Below, in pieces: positions 7,732-16,346 of a DNA stretch of 64,000 bases (the stretch's first letter is position 1; the number at the start of each line of letters is the position of its first letter). The DNA lies in contig NZ_QMKH01000009.1 of assembly GCF_003290125.1 (NCBI RefSeq), positions 1 to 64,000 on the forward strand, given 5' to 3'. The notes beneath the pieces are model-generated. The model had not been told where the DNA came from. It did no database searches and saw nothing but the letters and a program-made list of their open reading frames with translations. Position numbers and translations under genes: made by a program. The DNA comes from Microvirga flavescens. Its GTDB lineage: Bacteria; Pseudomonadota; Alphaproteobacteria; Rhizobiales; Beijerinckiaceae.

Positions 7732-8715
7732 ATGTCCGTCACACGCCGCGCTGTCATCGCAGGCAGCACGCTCGCTCTTGCAACGCCTTTTGGAGAAAAC
7801 GTCTTGGCCCAAGCCACCACCCCGTCCACAGCACCGTCGGGCGGGTCCCGCCAGGCTCCCGGCTTCTACCGCTACAAGGTCGGCGACATCGAGGTGACGG
7901 CCATCAATGACGGTTTCGCCAAGCGCCCGCTGGAAGGTTTCATCAAGAACGCCGAACTGGCCCAGGTGCAGGAGGCGATGAAGGAGGCGTATCTTCCGGC
8001 CGACGCCCTCGCCATCACCTTCACGACCCTTGTCCTGAACCGCAACGGCAAGCTCACGCTCATCGACGTCGGCAACGGCGATCTCGGCGCGCCAACCTCC
8101 GGCACCTGGATGGCGAATTTCCGCGCCGCCGGGTTCGATCCATCGCAGGTCGAAACCATCGTCATCAGCCACTTTCATGGCGACCACATCAACGGCCTGC
8201 GCCTGAAGGATGGCACCGTCGTGTTCCCGAACGCGGAAGTGACGGTGCCCGCCGCCGAGTGGGCCTTCTGGATGGACGATGCCCGCATGAACCAGGCCCC
8301 GGAGAGCATGAAGGGCGCCTTCCAGAACGTGCGCCGGGTCTTTGCTCCCATCACCAAGGACGTGAAGCGTTTCGAGGCTGACAAGGAAGTTGCGCCTGGC
8401 CTTACCGCCATCGCCACCCCCGGCCACACGCCGGGGCACACGTCCTTCCTGCTCTCGTCCGGCAGCGGCAAGCTGCTCGTGATGTCGGATGTGACGAACC
8501 ACCCTGCCCTTTTCGTCCGCAATCCGGACTGGTCGGCGATCTTCGACATGGATGCCGACCTTGCGCGCCAGACCCGCCACCGGATGCTGGACCTTGCCGC
8601 GACGGAACGGGCGCAGGTGAGCTTCTATCACGCCCCCTTCCCCGCCACCGGCTATATCGCCAAGGAGGGCAGCAAGTTCCGGCTGGTGCCCGTGCAGTGG
8701 ACCTCCGCCGTCTGA
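7732..8715 (+). CDS. Exported metallo-beta-lactamase-fold hydrolase
   Basis: A 327-residue protein. The N-terminus has twin arginines followed by a hydrophobic stretch (SVTRRAVIAG, residues 2-11), suggesting Tat export of a folded metalloprotein, with processing near VLAQA. The zinc-binding motif HFHGDH is at residues 147-152, followed by TPGHTPGH and later a conserved Asp (MSDVTNHP). The family includes quorum-quenching lactonases, alkylsulfatases and other hydrolases; the substrate is not predictable. The start at 7732 has a strong GGGAGGAGG site. In-frame codons upstream overlap the previous gene and were rejected. Confidence 0.88.
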   Translation: MSVTRRAVIAGSTLALATPFGENVLAQATTPSTAPSGGSRQAPGFYRYKVGDIEVTAINDGFAKRPLEGFIKNAELAQVQEAMKEAYLPADALAITFTTLVLNRNGKLTLIDVGNGDLGAPTSGTWMANFRAAGFDPSQVETIVISHFHGDHINGLRLKDGTVVFPNAEVTVPAAEWAFWMDDARMNQAPESMKGAFQNVRRVFAPITKDVKRFEADKEVAPGLTAIATPGHTPGHTSFLLSSGSGKLLVMSDVTNHPALFVRNPDWSAIFDMDADLARQTRHRMLDLAATERAQVSFYHAPFPATGYIAKEGSKFRLVPVQWTSAV

Positions 8716-8724
8716 CGGCGGACT

Positions 8725-9057
8725 TCAGGGCGCACTCGCGGCCGAAGTCTCGGCCAGAAGCCACGCGAGCGTGTCAGGATCGGCCCCATCGGGCTCGATG
8801 AAGAGAATGACCGGCGTCTCATAGGGATGCCGGTCCTTGAGGGCCGCGTGCACATCGCCCTTTCGGTCCGTGACGGTCTTGAGGATGACGGCAACCTCCT
8901 CGCCACGTTCGATTTCCCCATTCCAGGCATAGACCGAGCGCATGCCGGGAAGCACGTTCATGCAGGCGATCAGCCTATCCCGCACCAGCCCCTCCCCGAT
9001 GGACAGGGCTGTGTCGGTATCGGGAAAGGTCGTATAGACGAGAAGCGGTCGCGTCAT
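8725..9057 (-). CDS. cutA: Divalent cation tolerance protein CutA
   Basis: A 110-residue cytosolic protein of the CutA family, ferredoxin-like trimers linked to copper tolerance. Family features are VYTTFPD at the start, LIACMNVLPGMRSVYAWNGEIER in the core (given here in two parts: LIACMNVLPG and SVYAWNGEIE) and KDRHPYETPVI. The start chosen (MTRPLL) matches the usual family length; an upstream in-frame ATG would add 19 residues. It is convergent with the metallo-hydrolase gene, nine bases away. Confidence 0.92.
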   Translation of the reverse strand: MTRPLLVYTTFPDTDTALSIGEGLVRDRLIACMNVLPGMRSVYAWNGEIERGEEVAVILKTVTDRKGDVHAALKDRHPYETPVILFIEPDGADPDTLAWLLAETSAASAP

Positions 9058-9158
9058 GCTATGCCTTCCTGGCATGGTCGGGCCGTTGCGTGGTCCCGGA
9101 TCATGCAAAGTCAAGAAATTGGGCCCCGGCCTTCTGGGTCCGATGAGGGTAACTGGGC

Positions 9159-9932
9159 ATGACGCGCCGTTTCAACAGGGTCGCATTCATCGCGAGCTCG
9201 ACTCCCGAGGCACAAAACGCCGTCAAGGCGTTGCAGGGCGCCTATCCGAGCGTCTCGCCGGAAGAGGCCGATGTCATCGTGGCCTTGGGCGGCGACGGGC
9301 TGATGCTGCAATGCCTGCACCAGTTCATGGGCACGTCCAAGCCGATCTACGGCATGAACAAGGGTTCAATCGGCTTTCTCATGAACGAGTTTCATGAGGA
9401 TGACCTGTTCGAGCGGCTGGAAGAGGCGCAGCGCAGCGTGGTGCATCCCCTTCTCATGGTCGCGTGGGACGCGGACGGAAAGCCGCATACGGCGCGGGCG
9501 ATCAATGAAGTGTCGATGTTGCGCCAGACCTATCAGGCCGCCAAGCTCAAGGTGAGCGTGGATTCGCACGTGCGCCTGACAGAGCTTATCGCCGACGGCA
9601 TTCTCATCGCGACGCCCGCAGGCTCCACCGCCTATAACTTCTCGGTCAACGGCCCCATCCTGCCCCTCAACACGCCCCTTCTGGCGCTGACCCCGATCTC
9701 GGCCTTCCGCCCGCGCCGCTGGCGCGGCGCGCTGCTGCCGGACTACGCCCGCATCGAGATCGAGGTTCTGGAACACGAGAACCGCCCGGTGAGCGCCGTG
9801 GCGGATCACACCGAAATCCGCAACGTGTCGCGGGTGCAGGTCTCGATGGACCGCAGCATCGATCTCGTTCTGCTGCACGACCCCGGCCACGGCCTCGATG
9901 AGCGCATCCTGCGCGAGCAGTTCGGCTATTGA
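9159..9932 (+). CDS. nadK: NAD kinase
   Basis: A 257-residue ATP-NAD kinase, the cytosolic enzyme making NADP from NAD and ATP or polyphosphate. The catalytic GGDG motif is at residues 44-47. It is followed by [11 protein letters not shown], the conserved NEVSMLRQT segment and [20 protein letters not shown], the NAD-binding conserved region. The length is typical for the short bacterial form. A GAGG-like ribosome site precedes the ATG. Confidence 0.96.
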   Translation: MTRRFNRVAFIASSTPEAQNAVKALQGAYPSVSPEEADVIVALGGDGLMLQCLHQFMGTSKPIYGMNKGSIGFLMNEFHEDDLFERLEEAQRSVVHPLLMVAWDADGKPHTARAINEVSMLRQTYQAAKLKVSVDSHVRLTELIADGILIATPAGSTAYNFSVNGPILPLNTPLLALTPISAFRPRRWRGALLPDYARIEIEVLEHENRPVSAVADHTEIRNVSRVQVSMDRSIDLVLLHDPGHGLDERILREQFGY

Positions 9933-9974
9933 GACAAACCTGAAGGATCATAAGATCCAAAGGGGAGGAAAAAG

Positions 9975-10478
9975 ATGACCAGCGAGCATGAAAGGCACCC
10001 GCGCGGCGGCCTTTATTTCGAGGACTTCGAGATCGGCAGCACCATCCGGCATCGTCTCACGCGGACGGTGACGCAGATGGACAACATGCTGTTCTCCAAC
10101 ATGACGCTGAACCCGCAGCCGCTCCATATCGACGCGCATTTCTGCGCGACGGAGACGGAATGGGGCCAGCCGCTGATGAACTCGCTCTTCACTCTCGGCC
10201 TGATGATCGGCATTTCCGTCAACGACACCACCGTCGGCACGACCATCGCCAACCTCGGCATGACGGACGTGAAATTTCCCGCCCCGCTTTTCGAGGGCGA
10301 CACGGTCAGCGCGACGACAGAGGTTCTCGCCAAGCGCGAGTCGAAATCGCGTCCCGATGCGGGCATCGTCGAGTTCCTGCACCGCGCCTACAAGCAGGAC
10401 GGCGCCCTCGTCGCCGAGTGCCGCCGCCAGGCCTTCATGCGCAAGCGTGAAGCTCCAGCATGGCAGGCCGACATATGA
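9975..10478 (+). CDS. MaoC-like (hot-dog fold) dehydratase
   Basis: A 167-residue single hot-dog domain of the MaoC family, which hydrate or dehydrate enoyl-CoA thioesters. The active-site segment is NPQPLHIDAHFC (about residues 45-56). A strong GGGGAGG ribosome site precedes the ATG. The stop overlaps the start of the CitE-like lyase gene (ATGA), so the two probably act on consecutive CoA esters. Mesaconyl-CoA or methylmalyl-CoA chemistry would suit such a pair in this order, but that is inference, not shown by the sequence. Confidence 0.85.
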   Translation: MTSEHERHPRGGLYFEDFEIGSTIRHRLTRTVTQMDNMLFSNMTLNPQPLHIDAHFCATETEWGQPLMNSLFTLGLMIGISVNDTTVGTTIANLGMTDVKFPAPLFEGDTVSATTEVLAKRESKSRPDAGIVEFLHRAYKQDGALVAECRRQAFMRKREAPAWQADI

Positions 10479-11350
10479 TGCGCTCGCTCCTCTTCGTTCC
10501 GGGCGACAGCGCCCGCAAACTCGAAAAGGGCCTCGCCTCAAGCGCTGACGCCCTCATCATCGACATCGAGGATTCGGTCGCGCTTTCGGCGAAGGGAGAA
10601 GCACGCCGCGTGACGGCGGAGTTTCTTTCCGCCGCGCGCTCGGCGAGCGAACGCCCCAAACTCTACGTGCGCGTCAACGGCCTCGCCACGGGGCTGACCG
10701 ATGACGATCTCGACGGCGTGATGCGGGCCGCACCCGACGGTATCGTTCTGCCGAAGGCCGTCGGCGGCAAGGACGTCGCGCATCTCGGCGCGAAAATCGC
10801 CGTGCGCGAAGCCGAGTACGGCCTCGAGGACGGCGGCACGCGCATCATCGCCATCGCGACCGAGAACGCGCGCGGCGTCTTCGCGCTCGGCACCTTCGCG
10901 GGCGCGAGCCAGCGTCTCGAGGGACTTGCCTGGGGTGGAGAGGATCTGTCGGCGGATGTCGGTGCGGAGACGAACCGGCGTGCGGACAACCACTACACCG
11001 AACCCTATCGCCTCGCCCGCTCGCTCACTCTCTTCGGTGCAGCGGCGGCGGAGGTCGATGCCATCGACGCGGTCTATACCAACTTTCGCGATCTCGAGGG
11101 CCTTGCCGCCGAATGCCGCGAAGCGCGCCGCGACGGTTTCATCGCCAAGATGGCGATCCATCCCGCGCAGGTGCCCGTCATCAACGAAACCTTCGCCCCG
11201 TCGCAGGACGCCATCGACCGCGCAAAAACTGTCGTTGCAGCTTTCGCCGCCAACCCCGGCGCAGGCGTCGTCGGCGTGGAAGGCGAGATGCTCGACCGCC
11301 CTCACCTTACCCGCGCTGAGCGACTGTTAGCGCGAGCAGGAAAAATCTGA
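10475..11350 (+). CDS. CitE-like CoA ester lyase (HpcH/HpaI family)
   Basis: A 291-residue TIM-barrel lyase of the CitE/malyl-CoA lyase group, which cleave or hydrolyse beta-hydroxyacyl-CoA such as malyl- or citramalyl-CoA using Mg2+. Motifs in order are LFVPGDSARKLEKG, DIEDSVA, RVNGL, VLPKAVGG, ATENARGVF, GGEDLSADVG and KMAIHPAQV. The start at 10475 overlaps the MaoC stop by four bases; an in-frame ATG five codons earlier is possible. Malyl-CoA thioesterase and citramalyl-CoA lyase activities cannot be distinguished by eye. Confidence 0.88.
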   Translation: MMRSLLFVPGDSARKLEKGLASSADALIIDIEDSVALSAKGEARRVTAEFLSAARSASERPKLYVRVNGLATGLTDDDLDGVMRAAPDGIVLPKAVGGKDVAHLGAKIAVREAEYGLEDGGTRIIAIATENARGVFALGTFAGASQRLEGLAWGGEDLSADVGAETNRRADNHYTEPYRLARSLTLFGAAAAEVDAIDAVYTNFRDLEGLAAECREARRDGFIAKMAIHPAQVPVINETFAPSQDAIDRAKTVVAAFAANPGAGVVGVEGEMLDRPHLTRAERLLARAGKI

Positions 11351-11378
11351 GGACTTCGCGTGACCGGATCTGTTCCGG

Positions 11379-11990
11379 TCACTTCTCGCTCGGGCGGCGA
11401 AGCGAGAACCGCGTCTCCGGCGTCAGCACGAAGTAATCGCGATAGCCGGCGCGTGCGATGGGTTTGATCGCCGCCGTATCGAGCATGCCATCCACGAGGA
11501 AACGGTCGTCGATATAGACGCCGACCACCTGTCCGATGACGAGGAAGTAGCGCGGATCAGACCCGTCGAGCGGGCGAAGGGGAACGGTCTGGAGCCACTT
11601 GCATTCGAGCGCTGCTGGAGCTTCCGCGACACGCGGCGGCTTCACGAGCCGCGAGGGTGCGGCTTCGAGATTGGCGTGAACCATCTCGTTCTCGCCGCGC
11701 GGCAGAAGCGCGGAGGTGGCATTCATCTCATCGCGCAGATCGAAGGTCGCGAGGTTGCAAACGAACTCGCCCGTCTCTTCGATGAAGGTCACCGCATCCT
11801 TGCGCCCATCCGACGAGAAGGCGACCATGTGCGGGTTGTCCGAAACAGCGTTGAAGAACGAGTAGGGCGAGAGATTGATCTCACCCTTCGCGCTCATGGA
11901 CGTGATCCATCCGATGGGGCGCGGCGTCACGATGGCCTTGAACGGATCGTGCGGCAGACCGTGGTCGTTGGTGGCAGTTTCGTAGAACAT
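11379..11990 (-). CDS. Flavin reductase-like FMN-binding protein
   Basis: A 203-residue split-barrel FMN-binding domain protein, related to flavin reductases that supply reduced flavin to partner enzymes. The typical N-terminal block TPRPIGWITSMSAKGEINLSPYSFF is present as VTPRPIGWITS and NLSPYSFFNAVSDNP. It is followed by KDAVTFIEETGEFVCNL, which I read as the conserved core. Its start overlaps the stop of the upstream nitroreductase gene by one base, so the pair is translationally coupled and may share flavin chemistry. Confidence 0.87.
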   Translation of the reverse strand: MFYETATNDHGLPHDPFKAIVTPRPIGWITSMSAKGEINLSPYSFFNAVSDNPHMVAFSSDGRKDAVTFIEETGEFVCNLATFDLRDEMNATSALLPRGENEMVHANLEAAPSRLVKPPRVAEAPAALECKWLQTVPLRPLDGSDPRYFLVIGQVVGVYIDDRFLVDGMLDTAAIKPIARAGYRDYFVLTPETRFSLRRPSEK

Positions 11991-12553
11991 CAGAACCGCG
12001 TCACGATTTCGGAAAGGTTTGGCCTTGGCCGGTCGGTCGGAATTTCCTTGGCGGTGCCGATATGGATATAGCCGGCAATCCGCTCATCGGGAGCAAGCCC
12101 CAGCGCATCGAGCACGCGCCGGTCGAAGGCCGTCCAGCCTGTGAGCCAGGACGCGCCGAAGCCGAGCGCATTGGCGGCATTGAGCAGGTTCATGCAAACC
12201 GCTCCCGCCGACAATTCCTGCTCCCAGTCCGGGATCTTCGCATGCGGCTTCACGCGGGAGACGACCGCGACAACCACGGGAGCGTGGGAAAAGCGCGCCT
12301 TCTCGGCGGCGACCTTCTCCGCATCGGCCTGAGGCTGGTCGGCAACGAAGGCAGCCGCGGCAATTTCACCGAGACGCTGACGGCCTTCGCCCTCGATCAC
12401 GATGAACCGCCAGGGGATCAACTTGCCGTGATCGGGCACCCGCGCCGCCACCGTCAGGAGGGTTTCGAGATCGGACGGGCCGGGGCCGGGTTCGCCGAGC
12501 CAGAGAGGCGGAACCGAGCGCCGTTGCTGCAAACGCGAGAGACTTTCGTTCAT
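11990..12553 (-). CDS. Nitroreductase family protein
   Basis: A 187-residue FMN enzyme of the NAD(P)H nitroreductase family, close to the YdjA type. Conserved pieces are RRSVPPLWL, AARVPDHGKLIPWRFIVIEG and NALGFGASWLTGW near the C-terminus, which bind FMN. I start at MNESLS; an ATG five codons upstream is also possible. It is the first gene of a two-gene unit with the flavin reductase. The substrate is unknown. Confidence 0.88.
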   Translation of the reverse strand: MNESLSRLQQRRSVPPLWLGEPGPGPSDLETLLTVAARVPDHGKLIPWRFIVIEGEGRQRLGEIAAAAFVADQPQADAEKVAAEKARFSHAPVVVAVVSRVKPHAKIPDWEQELSAGAVCMNLLNAANALGFGASWLTGWTAFDRRVLDALGLAPDERIAGYIHIGTAKEIPTDRPRPNLSEIVTRF

Positions 12554-12922
12554 AAGGCTTTCATCCAAAGCTGATACTGTGCAAGGATAAGCGGGACGGG
12601 AAGCAAAGCTTTGCCGAAACTTGAGACTTGGGCGCGCGCCACGGTCTCGCCGTGTTTCTGCGGTTGGACCATCGCCGTCCTAGTGGGAGTTGCCGCTGCG
12701 ACATAAAAACAAGCAGCGCTTGTATAGGGGTAGCGTGCTGGCCCGCCAAGCCGGTTTTCGAGGGTGAGGTATGATCCTGCTTTCTGGATCGTGCCGGGGA
12801 TCGAGGCGAGAACGCGCGCCGCAAGGCAAACGGTTTCGCCTAATACTTTATCGAAATTCCCGAACACCTCGGATCGGTACTATACGATACGAATGCCGCC
12901 TGGCGGATGGCGCTGACGACGA
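12554..12922. other. Intergenic region with a possible minus-strand RNA
   Basis: About 370 bases between the nitroreductase and YfhO-like genes, which diverge. It should hold both promoters. On the minus strand a small hairpin followed by five Ts (12705-12723) could terminate a short transcript starting near 12900. An overlapping 105-codon reading frame has no family features and I do not call it. Confidence 0.4.
12705..12723 (-). terminator. Possible small intrinsic terminator
   Basis: On the minus strand, ACAAGC (12723-12718) and GCTTGT (12714-12709) form a six-base-pair stem with a three-base loop. The T run begins with the final stem T and ends at 12705. It is small, and no gene on this strand is obvious upstream. 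Confidence 0.4.
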
Positions 12923-15361
12923 ATGAACAGAGATCTCCCGGAAGCTGACGCGTCCTCCCTGAGTGTCTGGACGTCCAGACAGACCGTCCTTTCCCTCCTC
13001 TTGATCCTGCTGGTCTGGGCGCTGGCCTCATCCGCCTGGCCGCTCACCGGCAGCGTCGTGCCCTGGGATTCCAAGAACCAGTTCTACCCGACCCTGCGCT
13101 ATCTCAGCGATGCGCTCTCGCACGGGGAGTTTCCGCTCTGGAATCCCTATCATTTCAGCGGGCATCCTTCTGTCGCCGATCCGCAGGCCCTGCTCTTCAC
13201 CCCGACCATGCTCCTCTTCGGATGGCTCGTCCCTCAGCCGTCGATGGAACTGTTCGACGTGGTGATCTTCGCCCATTTCCTCCCCGGCGCCCTTGCCTTC
13301 GTTCCTCTCTTCCGCCGCCGGGGCTGGCATCCGGCGGGCGCGGTGATCGCAGCCATCGTGTTCATGCTCGGCGGCTCGGCGACGGCCCGCCTGCAGCATA
13401 CGGGCATGATCCTGAGCTACGGCTTCTTCCCCCTCGCCCTCCTGCTGCTCGAGGAGGCACTGGATCGCAAATCCTATGCGTTCGGCGCACTGTTCGCGCT
13501 CACCGCTGCGATGATGACCATCGGGCGTGATCAGGTGGCTTTTCTTTGCGCGCTGACCCTCATCGGCGTCGCCGCCCAAAGGATTTTCTCGGCGGAACGC
13601 CGTCTCGCTTATTTCAAGTCCCGCGTTGGTGTCCTCGTCGTCATGGGCCTGATCGGCGGCGCGCTTCTGGCAGTACCGTCCATCCTCACCATGCAGTTTC
13701 TCGCCACCTCGACCCGCCCCGGCTTCGGCTACGGGGTCGCGGCGATGGGGTCGCTGCCGCCCGACAGCCTGGCGACGATCCTCTTCGGCAACATCTTCGG
13801 CTCCCTTCGCTGGACCTACGATTACTGGGGGCCGGATTGGCACAGCGTCGCCGAGGGAACCTGGACCGACCGGGCGACGAACTACCTTTTCGCGGGCACC
13901 ATCCCTGCCCTGCTCCTCTTGTGGCACGGCATCGCCGGGGGGCGCCTCCTGGCGCGCGAATTCCGGTTCTTCCTGATCTTCGGCCTCGTCTTTCTGCTCT
14001 ACGCCCTTGGCCGCTACACGCCCGGCTTCGGCCTCGTCTTCGACCATCTGCCGGGGGTGAAGCTCTATCGCCGCCCGGCGGATGCGACGTTCCTCATCAA
14101 CATCTTCCTGGCCTTCGCCGCCGGATACCTCGCCCACCGCTACATCAAGGACGGCCTTCCCCGCCTGAGCAAGGCGCACCTTTCCTCCTGGCAGGTGGCG
14201 TTGCCCTCTCTCGCGGTCCTCCTCGTCGTGGGAGCCGTCGCCAGCGCGCTCGGGTTTGCGCTGCGGGCGGGACAGGTCGCTCCCGCAATGGGCGAGATCG
14301 GCATCGGCCTCGCGATTGCCGCCGCTGCCCTCGTTCTCCTGACGCGTTTCGGCGGCAGCCATCGCTGGCGTCCCGCCGTCGCGCTAGTCCTCGTCGCGGC
14401 GACGGGCGGGGAATTGATCTGGCGTCATGCCGCCTCGGCCCTCAACGCGGAGCCGGAGGAGCGTTACGCGGTCTTCGAGAAACTCCCGCCCGAGCAGTTG
14501 AAGGGCCTGAGCATCCTCAAAGCGGAGCTCGACCAGCGCCACGCTGAGGGCGACTATCCGCGTGTGGAGATTCTCGGCCTGCGCGGCCCCTGGCAGAACG
14601 CCTCGATGGTCTTCGGGATTGAGGACATCATCGGCTACAACCCGCTGCGGCTGGCCGATTACGAGCGCGCCGTGGGCCCGGGCGAGAATGCGGAAGACCC
14701 GAATCTGCGCCAATTCCCGGCGAGCTTCCGGGGCTATAAGTGCCGCCTCGCCAACCTTCTCGGCCTCGAATATCTGGTGCTCGACCGCAAGCTCGAGCGC
14801 ATGCCGCGCCATTTCCCCCGCCCGTCCGGTGCGGAGCTACTCTACGGCTCGGGGCGGATGTGGATCTATCGCCTGAACACGGAGAGCCCACGCGTTTACG
14901 TGGCGACGAAGATCACCCCAGTGGATTCGGAGGCCGCGCTCGATCAGGAGGACCTGCCCGAGTTCGACCGCCAGAACGAGGCCCTCGTCGACCAGAGCAG
15001 CATGCGGCGTCTGCGGCTGACTCATGAGGCCGCTCCCGCAGACAGCGACAAGCCCAAGAGCGAGGCGCGGATCACGCAGTACAAGCGGACCTCCGTGACG
15101 GTCGAGGTGAACAGCGACCAGGCCGGCGTTCTGGTTCTCCACGACATCTTCTATCCGGGCTGGCAAGTCCGTGTGGATGGCGAGCGTCGCCCTATTTTGC
15201 GCGCAAATCTGTTGTTCAGAGGCGTCGAGATAGGCCCTGGCCGGCATAAGGTGGAATTCACATTCCGTCCCACGTCGCTGGAAAATCTGATTGCGGCCAC
15301 AACCGATCTCGTGAAGAAAGAAGTCGAGCCCGTCAGGACCGTGCAAGCCGCCGCCCGATAG
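12923..15361 (+). CDS. YfhO-like multi-pass membrane protein, probable GT-C glycosyltransferase
   Basis: An 812-residue inner-membrane protein. About a dozen hydrophobic helices fill the first 500 residues, followed by a soluble periplasmic region ending near residue 800. The first periplasmic loop carries DSKNQFYP and FPLWNPYHFSGHP, a pattern typical of the YfhO family. These are GT-C-type enzymes that use polyprenyl-phosphate sugars to glycosylate envelope polymers or proteins. The acidic residue in DSKNQ is a candidate catalytic position. An exported repeat protein follows 30 bases downstream, so the two may be co-transcribed. Substrate unknown. Confidence 0.8.
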   Translation: MNRDLPEADASSLSVWTSRQTVLSLLLILLVWALASSAWPLTGSVVPWDSKNQFYPTLRYLSDALSHGEFPLWNPYHFSGHPSVADPQALLFTPTMLLFGWLVPQPSMELFDVVIFAHFLPGALAFVPLFRRRGWHPAGAVIAAIVFMLGGSATARLQHTGMILSYGFFPLALLLLEEALDRKSYAFGALFALTAAMMTIGRDQVAFLCALTLIGVAAQRIFSAERRLAYFKSRVGVLVVMGLIGGALLAVPSILTMQFLATSTRPGFGYGVAAMGSLPPDSLATILFGNIFGSLRWTYDYWGPDWHSVAEGTWTDRATNYLFAGTIPALLLLWHGIAGGRLLAREFRFFLIFGLVFLLYALGRYTPGFGLVFDHLPGVKLYRRPADATFLINIFLAFAAGYLAHRYIKDGLPRLSKAHLSSWQVALPSLAVLLVVGAVASALGFALRAGQVAPAMGEIGIGLAIAAAALVLLTRFGGSHRWRPAVALVLVAATGGELIWRHAASALNAEPEERYAVFEKLPPEQLKGLSILKAELDQRHAEGDYPRVEILGLRGPWQNASMVFGIEDIIGYNPLRLADYERAVGPGENAEDPNLRQFPASFRGYKCRLANLLGLEYLVLDRKLERMPRHFPRPSGAELLYGSGRMWIYRLNTESPRVYVATKITPVDSEAALDQEDLPEFDRQNEALVDQSSMRRLRLTHEAAPADSDKPKSEARITQYKRTSVTVEVNSDQAGVLVLHDIFYPGWQVRVDGERRPILRANLLFRGVEIGPGRHKVEFTFRPTSLENLIAATTDLVKKEVEPVRTVQAAAR

Positions 15362-15391
15362 GCACCGATTGCCTGGAGCGATGGCGAGACC

Positions 15392-16255
15392 GTGAGACCG
15401 TCAATTTGGAGCCTGAGCCTGCTTGCCGTCTGCGTCGCGTCCGCGGCCTGGGCGCAATCGGCTGCGCCTTCCCTGATGCAGTCCCCGCCCCCCGTTCCGA
15501 GCTCGCAGATCACCCTCAATGCCAGCGCGGCTTTCGCCGACAGCGGAAAGCCCATCGGATCGGGCCTCGTCTGGCGTGTTTATGAGGATCGCGGCGATGT
15601 CGCTCCGCTGATCGTGGCGCGCTCCAGCGCTCCGGCACCGCGCTTCACACTGCCGCCGGGCAACTACATCGTTCATGTCGCCTATGGCTATGCCAGCGCG
15701 TCGAAGCGCATCAGCGCCCAATCAGGCGCGTTGACGGAACGCCTGAACATCAGCGCCGGAGCCTTGCGGCTCAAAGGCGCGGTCGGCGACACGCCGATTC
15801 CCGTGAACCAGATTTCATTCTCGGTCTATGTCCCCCTGCCCTCGAACTACGAAGGCAGGCTCGTGCTTTCGAACGGCAAGGCTGGGGACATCATCCGCCT
15901 GCCGGAAGGCTCGTACCACGTCGTTTCGACCTATGGCGACGCAAACGCGATCATGCGCGCGGACCTGAAGGTCGAAGCGGGGAAGATCACCGAGGCCACC
16001 CTCAATCACCGGGCCGCGGTGGCGACCCTAAAGCTCGTCGCGACCGCCGGCGGCGAGGCGTTCGCGGGCACCGCCTTCAGCGTGCTGACGCCCGGCGGCG
16101 ACGTGATCCGCGAGGCCATCGGCGCATTTCCGTCGGTGACACTGGCCGAAGGCGATTACGTGCTGATCGCCCGTCACGACGGCAAGGTCTATACGCGCGA
16201 ATTCAAGGTCGAGAGCGGCCTCAACCGCGACTTCGAAATCGTCGCGACGCCGTAA
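15392..16255 (+). CDS. Exported protein with three internal repeats
   Basis: A 287-residue protein with a signal peptide (about residues 1-22, ending AWAQ). The mature part holds three related beta-rich units of about 75 residues. Each has a segment like LPxGxYxVxxxYG: PPGNYIVHVAYG, PEGSYHVVSTYG and AEGDYVLIARHDG. Each is followed by a segment ending in a basic-acidic strand, such as LKVEAGKITEATL or FKVESGLNRDFEI. This looks like tandem carboxypeptidase-regulatory or Ig-like folds. The start is GTG. It follows the YfhO-like gene closely. Function unknown. Confidence 0.75.
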   Translation: MRPSIWSLSLLAVCVASAAWAQSAAPSLMQSPPPVPSSQITLNASAAFADSGKPIGSGLVWRVYEDRGDVAPLIVARSSAPAPRFTLPPGNYIVHVAYGYASASKRISAQSGALTERLNISAGALRLKGAVGDTPIPVNQISFSVYVPLPSNYEGRLVLSNGKAGDIIRLPEGSYHVVSTYGDANAIMRADLKVEAGKITEATLNHRAAVATLKLVATAGGEAFAGTAFSVLTPGGDVIREAIGAFPSVTLAEGDYVLIARHDGKVYTREFKVESGLNRDFEIVATP

Positions 16256-16291
16256 GCATTGAGTCGCCGCTGCGACGAACCCTCAAAAACG

Positions 16292-16320
16292 TTCATGGCC
16301 GCAACGGGTGCGGCCATGAA
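16292..16320 (-). terminator. Intrinsic terminator of thrS
   Basis: A perfect 11-base-pair inverted repeat, TTCATGGCCGC with GCGGCCATGAA, has a seven-base loop. On the minus strand it is followed by CGTTTTTG. It lies 27 bases beyond the thrS stop, in the gap to the convergent repeat-protein gene. Confidence 0.8.
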
Positions 16321-16346
16321 GAGAGCAAAAGAGATCCGGACTTCGA

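Noticed and set aside
12550-12867. 105-codon minus-strand frame in the gap before the YfhO-like gene
   Set aside because: No ribosome site or recognisable motif, and it runs through the possible terminator.
13028-14362. 444-codon minus-strand frame
   Set aside because: Opposite the YfhO-like gene; low complexity and no family features.
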